Source: Deuterostichococcus epilithicus
Taxonomy: Eukaryota > Chlorophyta > Trebouxiophyceae > Prasiolales > Stichococcaceae
Reading direction: 5' to 3'
Assembly (NCBI GenBank): GCA_033439295.1
Contig: JAVTLE010000007.1
Location: 1,922,001-1,986,000 of the forward strand
DNA length: 64,000 bases
Below are positions 22,101-32,485 of the stretch, piece after piece. Each line of letters begins with the position of its first letter. Positions within the stretch are counted from its first letter, which is position 1. The notes below the pieces were generated by a model. It saw only the letters and a list, made by a program, of their open reading frames with translations, did not search any database and was not told the DNA's origin. Made by a program: the position numbers and the translations under genes.

Positions 22101-24548
22101 CGCGTGCCGGGGGGTCCTCCTCCGGCGACACATTCTCGTTGGCGGTGTCGTCTGTCGCACGGACCGCACCGCCCTCCTGCCCCCCGCTGAGCCGCGCGGC
22201 CGGCCCCAGCCGTGTGCCCAGCCTCCGGAACCCTGGCGCACCAGGACGCTGTTGCGGTCTTTTAGCACGCACATCGGCTGGCCACGCTTTCTGTTGGCAC
22301 AAAGCCCCGCTGAGCCCGCAAGATTCTTTTTCTGCCACAGCAGCATCGCCAGTCTATTAGTTCCGAAGAGGTGATGCGCCTGCACCTGGGCCCTTTGGGC
22401 GCGGTCCCGTGCCGCGGTCTGTGAAGCGCAACAGCGAAGCCGCCACCCTCGGCGTGGCCTCGACCGCCGGCTTGACCGCAGCGGAACTGCATCGCAGCTC
22501 GACCGTCTCGGCCTCGCCGCCAGACTCCCGGCTGCTGGTGCTGTGAAGCGTGTTGGCGCCTGGAGGTTCAAGACAGCAGCGGCGTTTTGCAGCCGATCGC
22601 CCACAGGCAAGCCGTCACTGGTGGAGGTTTGCAATGAAAGACAGCAATCGGGCCTGTTCCGAAGGGTGCGCAGCAGTGTCAGGGTTCAAGGTCGTGCAGA
22701 TAGGCCGGCCGGCGCCATGCAATGGAGAGGAAGGTGAACGCGTCATGGCCACTCACCTGCAGCTGGCGTGGTCAGCAGCCGCCCGCCGCTATGGATGGAC
22801 TCGGTCGAGGAGGCATGCGTGGTGTGCGTGCCGCCAGAGCCGCCTGCAGCAAGCAGTCGCCGTATGTATCACATACCCTGTGGCGACTTTGCAGCCTGGT
22901 CTTGTAGTGCACAGGTGGGGGAGAGCCCCCTTTCCCTCCTATGTGACGAGGCATGCGGCTGGGATGTGTTGAGGCGTGAGTGCGGGTTGCTGCAGCAATG
23001 CTGCGCAAGCGCCAAGGCATGTGGACTCTGGAAAGGCTCGCCTGAGTAGGCGGTCTTCTCGTCCAGCACCAGCGTGTGCAGGCTGCGCGGTGGCTGCAGG
23101 GAGTCGATGGTGAGGCCGCCAGTGTGGCCGCCCAGCGGTGGGCGCCGGCCATGTTGCAGCGCATGTGCCGACATGGCGCTGTCCAGCCCACGGGGGACGG
23201 CCTGCGCCGGAGGCGCGTGCAGGCAGCATGTGTGAGCACCGAGGAAGCCGCACACGTTCATGGACGCACAGCCCAAAGCTCAAGTCCGCCTGCTCGTGAT
23301 ACAGCGACGGTGCCGTCTCTGGCAGAATCCCGGTCAGCAGCTGGTGCCGGCTCGCATCGTGCAGCAACGATGTGGCTACAGCTCACCGAAAGGGCGGCGG
23401 GCGGGGCGCCGGGCGTTGCCAGGCTCGGGCGCGCGCCGAAGAGCGCGTGCGAGCCAGGCGTTGGCGCGGCTGCAGGGCCCCGCGGCCCCGCAGCTGGCGT
23501 GCCGAACAGCGCCGCCTGCGCCGGCGGTCGCCCCAGCGAGCCCGACGGCCGCCCGGCAGCGGCCAGCGCCGCGGGCGTGCCGCGATGGTCCCCCAGGTCC
23601 AGCTGCCGCAGCATGGACTGCAGCATCTCCGCTGGCGTCGCGCCCGCCGCGAGCGCCTTCTGCAGGATGCTGACCGCCTTTCCGTGGTTGCCTGTGCATT
23701 GCGGCAGGCCTCATTGCGCCTGACCAGAGTGGCGGTGGGCTGACGGGGTGCCCTGGCGATATCTGTCCAATTGCTGTCCCGTTGCCACGACAGGGTGTGA
23801 CCGCCGCCATGACCTCCCTGCGCTTGTCAGTGCACAAGGCAGGGCAGGAGACATGCATAGCATGGCAGCACACCTGAGGCGGCCTCCAGCGAGGCCCACT
23901 GGTGTTGCAACACCGCGCTGCGCGAACCGACACCCTGCTGCTTCAGCATGTAGATGTACCCCCGGGCATCGGCCTCCGACGCCCGCCTGCAGCGACCATG
24001 AGACCTTGGAGCCCATGAGCATCGTCTTGCTGCTGGTGCTGGGTGGATCAGGCGACAGAGGCCAGGCTTGCGAGGCGATGCTGCTCACCACAGGCGACGG
24101 AGGTACTTGCTCAGGATCTGCATGTAGGTGTCGTTGGCGGAGTTGGCTGCCGCGGGAATGGTCTGCGCCGCCAGCTTCAGCAGCTGCAGCAGGTCGGCCC
24201 CATTGTCCCGCTGCGGCGCGTTCTTCAGGCACAGCTCCTGTGCACAAGAGTAGCTACTCCGTGGCCGCATTGACGGTGGGATTGCGCTTTGCGCATCGAG
24301 CAGCAGCTGCTGTGAAGCTTGCATGTTCGCAGCATGCACACATTGACGGGATCGCCTCAGCCATGCAGGCCCACCTCATGGCGCAGGACACGGGCCCAGG
24401 CCTCTGCGGACGCCACGTCCGCCAGCAGGGCGCCGTGCAGCGCCTGGCGCTGCTCGTCGCTGACCGGGTACTTTGCGACCAGGCCCGCGAGGTGCTGCTC
24501 CACATTCCTGAGCCGCTGCTCTGCCTGGGCGCCCTCAGCGTCCGCCAT
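16167..24548 (-). CDS. MPS1: MPS1/TTK dual-specificity spindle-checkpoint kinase with N-terminal TPR, about 1226 aa
   Basis: MPS1 is a kinetochore kinase of the spindle assembly checkpoint. Twenty-one exons join in frame: 24548-24375, 24237-24089, 23986-23874, 23691-23387, 23201-23042, 22843-22757, 22559-22386, 22232-21919, 21517-21428, 21175-21104, 20856-20740, 20582-20488, 20301-20182, 19994-19517, 19313-19164, 18725-18570, 18091-17942, 17702-17625, 17440-17225, 16930-16823, 16541-16167. The first four encode the MPS1/Bub1-type TPR region ([19 protein letters not shown], then [12 protein letters not shown], aligns with human TTK). A long disordered middle follows, with a glutamine-rich block before the kinase. 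Kinase motifs: [99 protein letters not shown] is MPS1-specific. An Ala-rich C-terminal tail follows. Two GC donors (after 23042 and 17942) are needed. The frame-consistent model is strong; the middle exon edges are less certain. Confidence 0.93.
19640..19850 (-). repeat. Polyglutamine-coding CAG/CAA tract in MPS1
   Basis: The large exon 19994-19517 encodes several runs of 7 or so glutamines with Pro, His and Lys between them, just before the kinase domain. Reading the same DNA in other frames gives poly-Ser, poly-Ala or poly-Leu, which explains the long shadow frames on both strands. Confidence 0.85.
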
Positions 24549-26621
24549 ACCCACTGCAATGTTCGAGGTCGCTGGAAGCCTCAGACATGAGACGTTCGCG
24601 ATCTGCAGATATTTTGTGCCTCTTCCATAGGATGCGCTGCTCCAGACGCTGAGACGAGGACCGGGATGTCAGGCAAGGATGGGAACCTACCTTTGGTGGG
24701 AAGGAGTCTCTCTGAGATTTCAGCACGGAGGATTTGTTCGAAATTGGATCATCACGCGGCACCCCATGCTGATGAGCCCGGTCGTCGCTGCAACGAGCTG
24801 CTGCTGGACCTCCAAGCGGTGTCGGTGGGCGAGCAGCGTCCCGTTGCAAGCCTTGACGCGATGCAAGCGCGGCAGCTGTCAGTCCACAGAATCCGCAGAG
24901 CTGCAGGCTGGCAAGCTTGGGCAAGCTTCTGCCCTTCTGCTGCTTCTCAGATTCAAATGCATGTGCGACAGATGCAAAGTGGGTGTAGGACAGCCCGTTC
25001 TTAAGTACTGGGGGAGATGAGATGATGTTCCTATTCAGCCGGTCTGGTCTAGTTTCTGTAGCGCAAGCCAGAGGCACCGCTACCAGGCTCCGATGCGCCA
25101 TATCACTCGATCAATATGATCTGTGGTGCAGCGCGGAAGCCACACTCACGAGATTCCGCAAAGTGTGGCCGTCGGACCGGAATCAGAGGCAAACCTGCGC
25201 GTCAAGGGTTCACTTTTGCCAAAAATAAGCACAAGGTCGGCGAGCTCTCGTGCCCAGGGTCTAAATGCATCTGCAGGAGGTGTCTGCGATAGCACTCGAA
25301 GCAGCACAGCAGGCCTAGCGTTCTCACTTGCAGCCAGCAGAAATGGCCAGGCAGGCGCCGTGGGAGCGGGCTCAGGCCGCCTCTGGCGGAGGTGCCTGGA
25401 GGAAACATCCCTGGTAGTCGCACCAGCCTGGTAGTCGTGCCAGCGTCAAAGAAGCGGCAGACGGCCCGAGGCGGAGCAAGCGCCGGCGCACAGGCGACGG
25501 AAATTTCCCACCGGGTGAGCCTATATACATGGCGTGCAGCACTTCTTTGCGGCTCGTTGGGCGCTCTGCGCCTCATCTAGGCATCAGATGAGCATGCAAT
25601 GGACTCCTGCTGAACGTCGCTGGCTCCAGGTCGGCGTTCCAGGGTCAGCCAGTTGAAGTCTGTCGTTCCAGTCGGCACTGTTGGACATGTATGTGATCGC
25701 ACGAGCACTCACCTGCCTTGCCGTCGCTCCTTAATGGCCGAAATGATCGGGGAGGATTGCTGGCGCTGCAGCAGCACCAGCAGCACGTGCAGCCAGGGGT
25801 CACGCACCACCAGCAGCGGGCGCCACTGCCGCGACAGGCGCAGCAGCAGCATGATGTGCGGCTGCGAATGCCCAGTCCACTCCAGCCGCTGCAGCACCAC
25901 CACCAGCAGCAGCAGCAGACAGCGGCAGCATCGTGCCCGCGGCCTGCGCCTGCCGCGCCTGACCTGCCGGCGCAGGGCATGCCGCTGACGCAACCCAGCA
26001 GCGCGAGCACGCCGCTGTCACATCCCGCAGCCGCGGCACTCCGAGGACGCAGCCCAACAGCCGCGCTCTGGACAGATGACAGATCCCGCGGGACACTCAC
26101 ACTCCCTTGTGAATTGCTGATTTCTGGCGGCCAGTCTTCACTCCTTCCAGCAGCATCACATACTGCCTTCGCAATGATGAGACGAACTCGAGAGCGCCAG
26201 CGAGTGAAATGCACTCAAGCGGGTCCGCCAAGAATGCACACAACACAGAGGAGGCACCCGACCTGAGGGGCAGGGCTGAGGAGCAAGCAGCATATGAAGC
26301 CGCACTCTGACTCAGGTGCCCCTTCGTCTGTGCGACTTTGCAGTCACGCTCTACCTAGTCCGACATTGGTCTGCTAGCCATCACCTACTGCCTACGCGAA
26401 CCAACAGAATAGGTACCTAGGTACCTAATGCCCTAAACAGCAAAGCAATACGGACAATGCGGGGGCGGGTGCAGCAACAGCCAACAAGTGCGTCCCTCAA
26501 CTAAATCATATGGTACAGGACCCAGTCCCCGCTGATGTACCTTATTCTACCTACCCAGGCGGCAGAGCAATCGGATACGTCATGGCAATGGCTGCAGCTG
26601 ACGCGTAGGACACGTATGAGC
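24549..26621. other. Two-kilobase stretch without a supported gene
   Basis: It lies between the MPS1 start codon and the PDHA stop codon, both minus strand, so it should hold the MPS1 promoter and the PDHA 3' UTR. Several open frames of 90-190 codons exist on both strands, but none has a recognisable motif or convincing splice joins. The only compositionally distinct one is the Q-rich frame at 25718-26266. Confidence 0.5.
25718..26266 (+). CDS. Possible Gln/Pro/Ser-rich unspliced ORF, 182 codons, unproven
   Basis: An ATG-initiated frame reads a His/Gln-rich first half (for example PLQPLQHHHQQQQQ) and a Pro/Ser/Ala second half. Such text can be a disordered protein region, but GC-rich repeats also give long open frames by chance, and overlapping minus-strand frames are nearly as long. 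No family is recognised, and no splice partners were found. Treat it as a hypothesis only. Confidence 0.2.
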   Translation: MPSLLNGRNDRGGLLALQQHQQHVQPGVTHHQQRAPLPRQAQQQHDVRLRMPSPLQPLQHHHQQQQQTAAASCPRPAPAAPDLPAQGMPLTQPSSASTPLSHPAAAALRGRSPTAALWTDDRSRGTLTLPCELLISGGQSSLLPAASHTAFAMMRRTRERQRVKCTQAGPPRMHTTQRRHPT

Positions 26622-29359
26622 TCACACCGGGATCTTTTCCTGGCCAATCTCCATAGGCCGCATCTTCGCGCCAAGGCCGTCCTTGTAGGTGTTTTTCCAC
26701 AGGAACTCGGTCGGCGGGTACTCGTCCTTCTTAGCCTCCTCCACCTCTGCGTTTACCTCTCCGCGGATCTGCAGGAGCAGAGAACACTGCTTATATAGGT
26801 AGACTGCTTTGTCTCCGCCGTAGTGGTGTGCGCCTCACAGGACGCTTTGTCTGATTGCGCAGTTGCGGACCACCATAATCATATCGATGAATGCTTCGAG
26901 AAGCTGATCACTTCGTTCAAAAGAACAGCAGAACCTGGTAAGAGATGCGCACCTTCTTGTCAAACTTCTTCAGCTGCGTGGCGTCCGCCCAGCCATTATC
27001 CTTGAGCAAAGTCTTCACGTGCTCGATTGGGTCGCGTGTCTGCCTCATGCCTGCGAGGATGTGGTTGCGAATTACCAGGTGTGGCTCCTTCGGCTCAGGG
27101 CTTCACCATCAGCGCAGCTCAAGGACAGCAAATCGTGGCTGGCTTGTGCACAGAACTGGTGACGCAGTGCCTCAGCTCATGTTGGAGTGCGCCACCCTGT
27201 CACGCATAGCCACACCTGCCTGTATCACCATGCGCAGCCGCTGCCGTCCCCTGTCAGTCAGCATTTCGCACGTCTGAAATCCGTGCACGCACCCTGGATC
27301 TCATCGCGGGTACGGTACGACGACCCCGGGTCCGAAATGGAGTGCCCATGGTAGCGGTAGGTGTCCATTTCCAGGATGAGCGGCCCGTTTTCCAGCGCAT
27401 ACTTCTTCGCGAACTGCGCGGCGTTCTTGACCGCCAGGACATCCATGCCATCGACCCACATTCCTGTTTGCATTGTGTGTAGGGGATCGGTCATGCCTAC
27501 GCAGTGTGTTTGGAGTTTCGTCAATGCACACCCAATAGGCTCGTCTGCTCTCTGCTACTTTCTCATACCATTGGCGATAAGATCGCGTATTCAAGCAGCC
27601 CCCAGTGTGCTCTGTATGCCAGAGCTTGCTGGCGGTAAAGTACAAGCACGCCAGAGCCGGCGTCCACTGTGCGCCATGCATCAGGCAGGGCACATTGTGC
27701 AATTACCCTGAGCAGACCTGGCCTGTGGTCGCCGTGGGTGTGGTGGTGTGCAGCACTCGCATGTAGTCACGCGGGTGTTTGTGCAGTCTGTCTGTGGCGC
27801 ACCTGGCATGTAGTCCCCGCGTGTGTAGTACCGCGGTGACTTGGCAGCGCGCGCCTCGGCGGTGCCCATGCCTGCGCGTTTTTCACGATTCAGTCGTTTC
27901 AGTCTAAATTTCTGTGATGAGGGCGCAGTGCTTCCCGAGGGGTGCATGTTGTGCAGGAGCTTAAGATGCGCACCGTAGTGGTTGTTCTCCACAACAAACA
28001 CGCACGGCAAGTCCCACAGCGCCGCGATGTTGAAGGCCTCGAAGATCTGCCCTGCGCCACGCAGGAACAAGGGACATTGTTCCAGGTGCTAGAACCTCAT
28101 TGACAGCTGGACTGGTCTAGTGGCTTGTTGATTGCGCTTGTTGCGCTCACCCTGATTGGCCGCTCCATCGCCAAATATGGAAAAGGCCACAGAGCCGTCC
28201 TTGCGGTACTTGTGTGCAAACGCCAGGCCAGCTCCAACCGGCACCTTTGCAGCGAAACACACGTCGTGTTGCCGCGAAACACACATCGTGTTGCCGCAGG
28301 TAAACAGCACTTTGGAGCACTTTGAAACCTGCTCGCCGACGATTCCGGAGCCGCCATAGTAATTGTGCTCCCTGCAGCGAAACATTGTGTACATTACATA
28401 GAGTTGCCGTGAAACATACATCGTGTTGCCGCAGGTAATCAGTACCACATCCCCATGCATCCCCCCAACGCGAACAAGTCAGCTGGGGAGGTTGATCGAA
28501 TGATGCACCTGAAGTACAGGTGCATGGAGCCGCCGATGCCCTTTGACGCGCCTGAGTAACGGCCCATGAGCTCTGCTGCCACCTGCTTGACAGTGCCACC
28601 TGCAGCCCCAGCAGCAGCAGTTTTTGCAGCACTGATCGTCCTGAGGTTGCACCGAGCCAACTTCCACCGCTTTGCTTCATAAAACCTGCCTCGTCCCAAG
28701 TATGTCAGGTGGTCTCTGTAGGACTGGATGACGCTGTCCTGGAATGTGATGCCTGCCTGCAACGCAGAAGGAACACCAATCGAGATCCACCTGCAACCCT
28801 GCTCCCGCAGATCCAAGCGACGAGGATTGAAATGTTAACGATTGTTGACTGGCGACTGGACAAGATCACCTCCATGCCGGCGGGGATGGCCTCCTGCCCG
28901 TCTGCGAGATGCAGGAAGCCGCGGGCAAGCTTGGTCTTGTACAGCTGATCAGCCGCCAACTCCAGGCGGCGCATGCGGGTCATCGTGGTCAGCAGCTCCC
29001 ACAGCTCCGACTTTGACGTCTCAACCTCCCGGCCGGGCGGCTCCAGCTGCAGGGCACACGGCGGCCGGTCAGGCACCGCGGCGCCAGGTGCGTCAGGGTC
29101 CGCTGAAGGTGCCGTACAGGCGGGTCTCGATCGTGAGATGTTTTGAAAGTATTGTGTAATGCAGTCATGTCGAGTTGTTGCTCACTCGATGGCCTCGATA
29201 GGGGCTGCACTCCACAGTAATCTTGGTGTCAGCCTCGTTGTTGCTGGCGAAAGATCTGCAACTGTGCAGGCTTGTCAGGGCTGCAGCTTGCGAGATGGCT
29301 GGCGACCCATCGCTGCAGAGGCGTCGGGCTTGCAGCTGTAGCACCAGGCGCAAAGCCAT
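26622..29359 (-). CDS. PDHA1: Pyruvate dehydrogenase E1 component subunit alpha, mitochondrial, 402 aa
   Basis: With E1 beta it carries out the thiamine-diphosphate-dependent decarboxylation of pyruvate in the mitochondrial PDH complex. Eleven exons sum to 403 codons: 29359-29186, 29046-28870, 28756-28690, 28599-28509, 28371-28329, 28244-28151, 28051-27974, 27871-27803, 27463-27293, 27050-26953, 26768-26622. Exon 1 is a classical mitochondrial presequence ([14 protein letters not shown], then SCRSFASNN). Motifs: [54 protein letters not shown] (thiamine-binding), [11 protein letters not shown], then [15 protein letters not shown], the regulatory phosphorylation loop, and TRDEI. The ending [18 protein letters not shown] fits the family. 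The text favours the mitochondrial over the plastid type. The intron after 28690 uses a GC donor. Exon 5 is only 43 nt. Confidence 0.96.
28250..28440 (+). repeat. Repeated unit (GAAACAYACATCGTGTTGCCG) flanking PDHA exon 5
   Basis: Copies, some shortened, lie at about 28251-28270, 28272-28297, 28376-28391 and 28407-28438. On the gene's sense strand they form the 3' ends of introns 4 and 5: both acceptors are preceded by TTTCGCTGCA. The 43-nt exon 5 (28329-28371) sits between them, which suggests duplication of an intron 3' end. Confidence 0.75.
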
Positions 29360-30202
29360 GGCTCTCACTGTTCGCCCAGGTATTTACAAGTGTGCTCAGG
29401 TGTGGTGCAAGGTTCTGGACTAGCAAAGCCGTCCGATACAGCTAACAATATGTGGGGTGACCATGCATGTCGCCTCAACAGGGCTCAACCTGACTGTCCA
29501 CAGCTCTCTGTCCCCAACTGTCAGACACAGTTGAAGCCAGGTTGCAGCTGCTTGTACTAACCCAGAACAAGGTTGTGGGTGCATCACATAATCGGTATTG
29601 CATTGGTTTGGCACAAGAGGAATCGAGGAAGCAAGGACGGTCGCAAGGATCTCCGGTTCAAGTCCAAAATGTCAAAGATGGCGGCGATCGGCAACCGAAT
29701 TGGAGGCCTGACAGCGGTTCCCGCCAAACGTGTGACCTAGGTGTTGTGATGGAACAGCGGTGGCTTTCAAATTTGTAATTGGGTGCACATCCACCACATG
29801 TTTGGCTGTACGAGCCTGCGCACCCAGGGGGCCACAGCTTCCCCTGGATACCTGTACTTTCCCTCCATATTGAGCGCTGTTTCACCTGCCCCCGCATTGC
29901 GGGCCGGCAATGGCGTAGTTGAAGCCCAGCCGCCCAAGACCCGACCCCCCACAGCACTGCCATCGCCGCCTGTATCAGGCACTCCACGTCGCTCATGAGC
30001 AGCGCTGCCGACAGGCTTAGCGCCCCTGGACAATGCAAGAGTCGCGCCTGGACTGCAGCGGCGCTTGGTGCTGGGCTTCGCTTTACAGCTCATGCTGCTA
30101 CCTGTTGTGGTCATACTTTTGTGGTGCTCATGCACGTGCTCGCCGTTTGGAAATGCTAATTTCATCGACCAAGCATGGATCCGCCAGCAGTGACACCTTT
30201 GG
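29360..30202. other. Intergenic region, no gene seen
   Basis: This lies between the PDHA start codon and the stop of the small unknown gene, both minus strand. A 148-codon minus frame overlaps it (to 29767) but has no recognisable motif and no fitting splice joins. Confidence 0.45.
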
Positions 30203-31164
30203 TCATGCCACATGCTTCACCAATTGCTCGAGCGCCGCCCTCGCGTCCTTGGCCAGCTCCGACTTGCCAGTCTCTTCGAGCACCTGCGCATGGGTCCGCG
30301 AGACGATAGTATGCGTGCCCGCACGCGGAACGCCTGGAGGACCACAAATTACCAGCAGCATTAACTTACCATGACGAAGGAGAGCATCTTCTCTACGTTT
30401 GTGATGCGGCTGATGCGCGCTTGAAGCGCCCGCTCTGACATGGTGCCAAGCCTGTGACGACACAAGCTCAAGCTCTGTAAAGTGCACGTTGCGGCTCTGG
30501 TCAAAGCCGAAACCTAGGCCGCATCACCTTACCTGTACATGTTGTGGCTGTGCAAATTGGTCATGTAGTTCGCAACTTGGTCGTCTGTCATCGTCTCTAA
30601 CGGCTTGTTTTTAGGTTTTATACGGGGTTTGAGAGCGCTCCTGCAGGCAGACATGTCGTCGTCACCCTCCTGCGCTGCATATGAAGAGCTGCACAGTCAC
30701 AACAGCAGCAGGGCTTCGCGATGCGTGTCTCACCTGAGCGGGCTGACAGCAGGCGACTCCTTTCGAAGCCGCGCTGAATGCCGTGAGGGCTGTGCCAGAG
30801 GCTTTGTGCACGGCAGCTGGCCCGCCTGTGTTGCGCAGAAGGTGACCACGCCATGTTTGCAAGCGTTGTGAATGTGTCGAGAATCGGCACCCGAAGTTAG
30901 CTGCCATTGCGGTGATCGTGCAGCACGCTCTGGCACGCCGCGAATGGTTTGCACTGGTGCCTGGTCGCGACACCGCATCGTCATTTGACTCGCCTGTTTT
31001 GATTGCCGGCGCGATGGTCTGTTCTGTTGTAGGTGCTGCGCCGAAGCCAGCAGGCCCACAGCCTCCATGGCGGCGCGATTCTCAGCTATGCGCTGCCGGC
31101 GCTCCTCTTCCAGTGCGTTGTGCTCTTCAGGAGCTCTGGCATTGCTCTTCAGGACCTCTGGCAT
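30203..31164 (-). CDS. Small basic protein of unknown function, about 177 aa
   Basis: Five exons join in frame: 31164-30994, 30825-30734, 30640-30533, 30451-30370, 30283-30203 (TGA). The N-terminal part holds an acidic/basic helix (ALEEERRQRIAENRAAME), then a basic Ser/Pro stretch (RRSARL-like: SRHSARLRKE). After that come PRIKPKNKP and a helical C-terminus (MSERALQARISRITNVEKML, then ETGKSELAKDARAALEQLV). The E-x-x-R-x-x-R-I-x-x-N pattern followed by basic motifs occurs in several nuclear plant proteins, such as WDR76/CMR1-like and CDCA7-like ones, but the match is too short to name a family. The intron after 30994 needs a GC donor. The ATG lies in a 22-bp tandem repeat, so the true start could differ. 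Confidence 0.62.
31121..31164. repeat. 22-bp direct tandem repeat at the start of the small unknown gene
   Basis: Two copies of TGCTCTTCAGGASCTCTGGC plus AT (31121-31142 and 31143-31164) differ at one base. The unit is not a multiple of three, so the two copies read in different frames in the protein. Confidence 0.9.
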
Positions 31165-32485
31165 TGCTGTGGAGGGGGGCCGTGTCTTCGAGCAAGCAAT
31201 TCGTTGCCTGAATCGTGAGGAACACGCCACCCAAAATGGTCCGTCACGCAGGTGGCTGGCGACCTCAAATTCAAACCTAGCAGAATACTCCTCGCAAGCA
31301 CCGCGGTGCAGCAAGCTGGGCACCTCTGATGACGAACGCGGTATATGAATAAATGCAAGGGACCGACTCGCAGCAAGTGTCGCAGACACAAGTACTCAAG
31401 GTGGCGCTGCCATGTCTCACTCAGGCTCGCCAGCGTCCGCTACGCTGCAGCAGCGCAACCAGGTCTATGTGCTCCTGCCGTCTGGACCTGGGGCGACAGC
31501 CCGTTGATTATTTTACAAGTACTGATGGGGGAGTCGAGATCAACATCAACGACCACGGGAGACCCGACGAGGTGCATACCTTGTTGCACTGACAAGGTGA
31601 GTCAATTCCACGTGGCCGGAGATTTCACACGCGCGCTGGCGCCTCCGTACCTTCATACTGCAGGCTTCACCTAGCTTTCGAGTGATCTGCCCCTGCTTCC
31701 CTGAACTGCTAGCCTGATGATTGGCGGCCCTAGCGAAGTGTTTAGCGGTCGAACGACAGCAGAGACCCTGCTCCAGCCGTGGGAGTAGGCGTCAGTCCGT
31801 CCTGCAGGGCGTGTGTGGGCGCTGCGGTACAGCGGGCTTGAAGGGCTCCGTTTACACGGCTCTCATTGATTGAACTGCGCTCCACACCGATCACTCGGTC
31901 GCCAATCCGAGGCAGTGCTGTATAGACGCCCGCACGTCAGCCGCCTCATCGTCCCCCCGGCCAGCCAGCAGGTGCGAGATACGCCCTCACGCGGTTGCTT
32001 CTCGGACCGGGTGTGGACTGCCGTCTGCTAATGCCTTGTGACTCACAGCTGTGCTGTCGCATATTCTTACTGTAGGCCTTCTGTCTGCCGGGGGGTAATC
32101 GCCCTTCTGGTGTGTCTTGTGCAGGTGGGCGGTCGATTCGCCCTATACTGCACGCACCAGCAGCAACATTGCGGTGTGCAGCAACCGCAGGGGATCGTGC
32201 AATTCCTGCACAGCATGCGCGTGAATTGACCTGCGGCAGCTCGCCGCGAATCAGCTGACCCGTACGCAGCACACATGGAACGACTCCGGTCCGGGGCGTC
32301 ACGCACGGACGGCTTCGAGAGTACGCCACTGTTGTTGCTCTGGTCGCACCTGTTTGCAGGTCTCTGCTACATGCTGCTGCCACATTCTGCGGGCCAGTGG
32401 GCAGATAGGCCACCGGCTGCGTGCTTGGGACCGCAGGCGACTTGTCGAGCCGGCAGACGCTCCTGACGGGGCGATGCATCTCCAG
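31165..32485. other. Unresolved 5' region of the propeller-kinase gene and divergent promoter
   Basis: An ATG at 31412 opens a short plausible first exon (MSHSGSPASATLQQRNQ) with a donor after 31462, but no verified exon links it to the coding exon starting near 32486. The region must also hold the promoter of the minus-strand unknown gene. Confidence 0.35.

Noticed and set aside
24535-25101. A 188-codon minus-strand frame overlapping the MPS1 start
   Set aside because: No recognised motif, it is out of frame with MPS1, and it ends inside MPS1 exon 1; probably 5' UTR sequence.
28250-28440. Spaced repeats that could suggest a CRISPR array
   Set aside because: Only about four uneven copies with irregular spacing, inside introns of a eukaryotic gene, and no cas genes.
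29640-29670. A tRNA T-loop-like sequence (CGGTTCAAGTCC)
   Set aside because: Flanks do not pair into a T stem and no acceptor, D or anticodon stems are found nearby.
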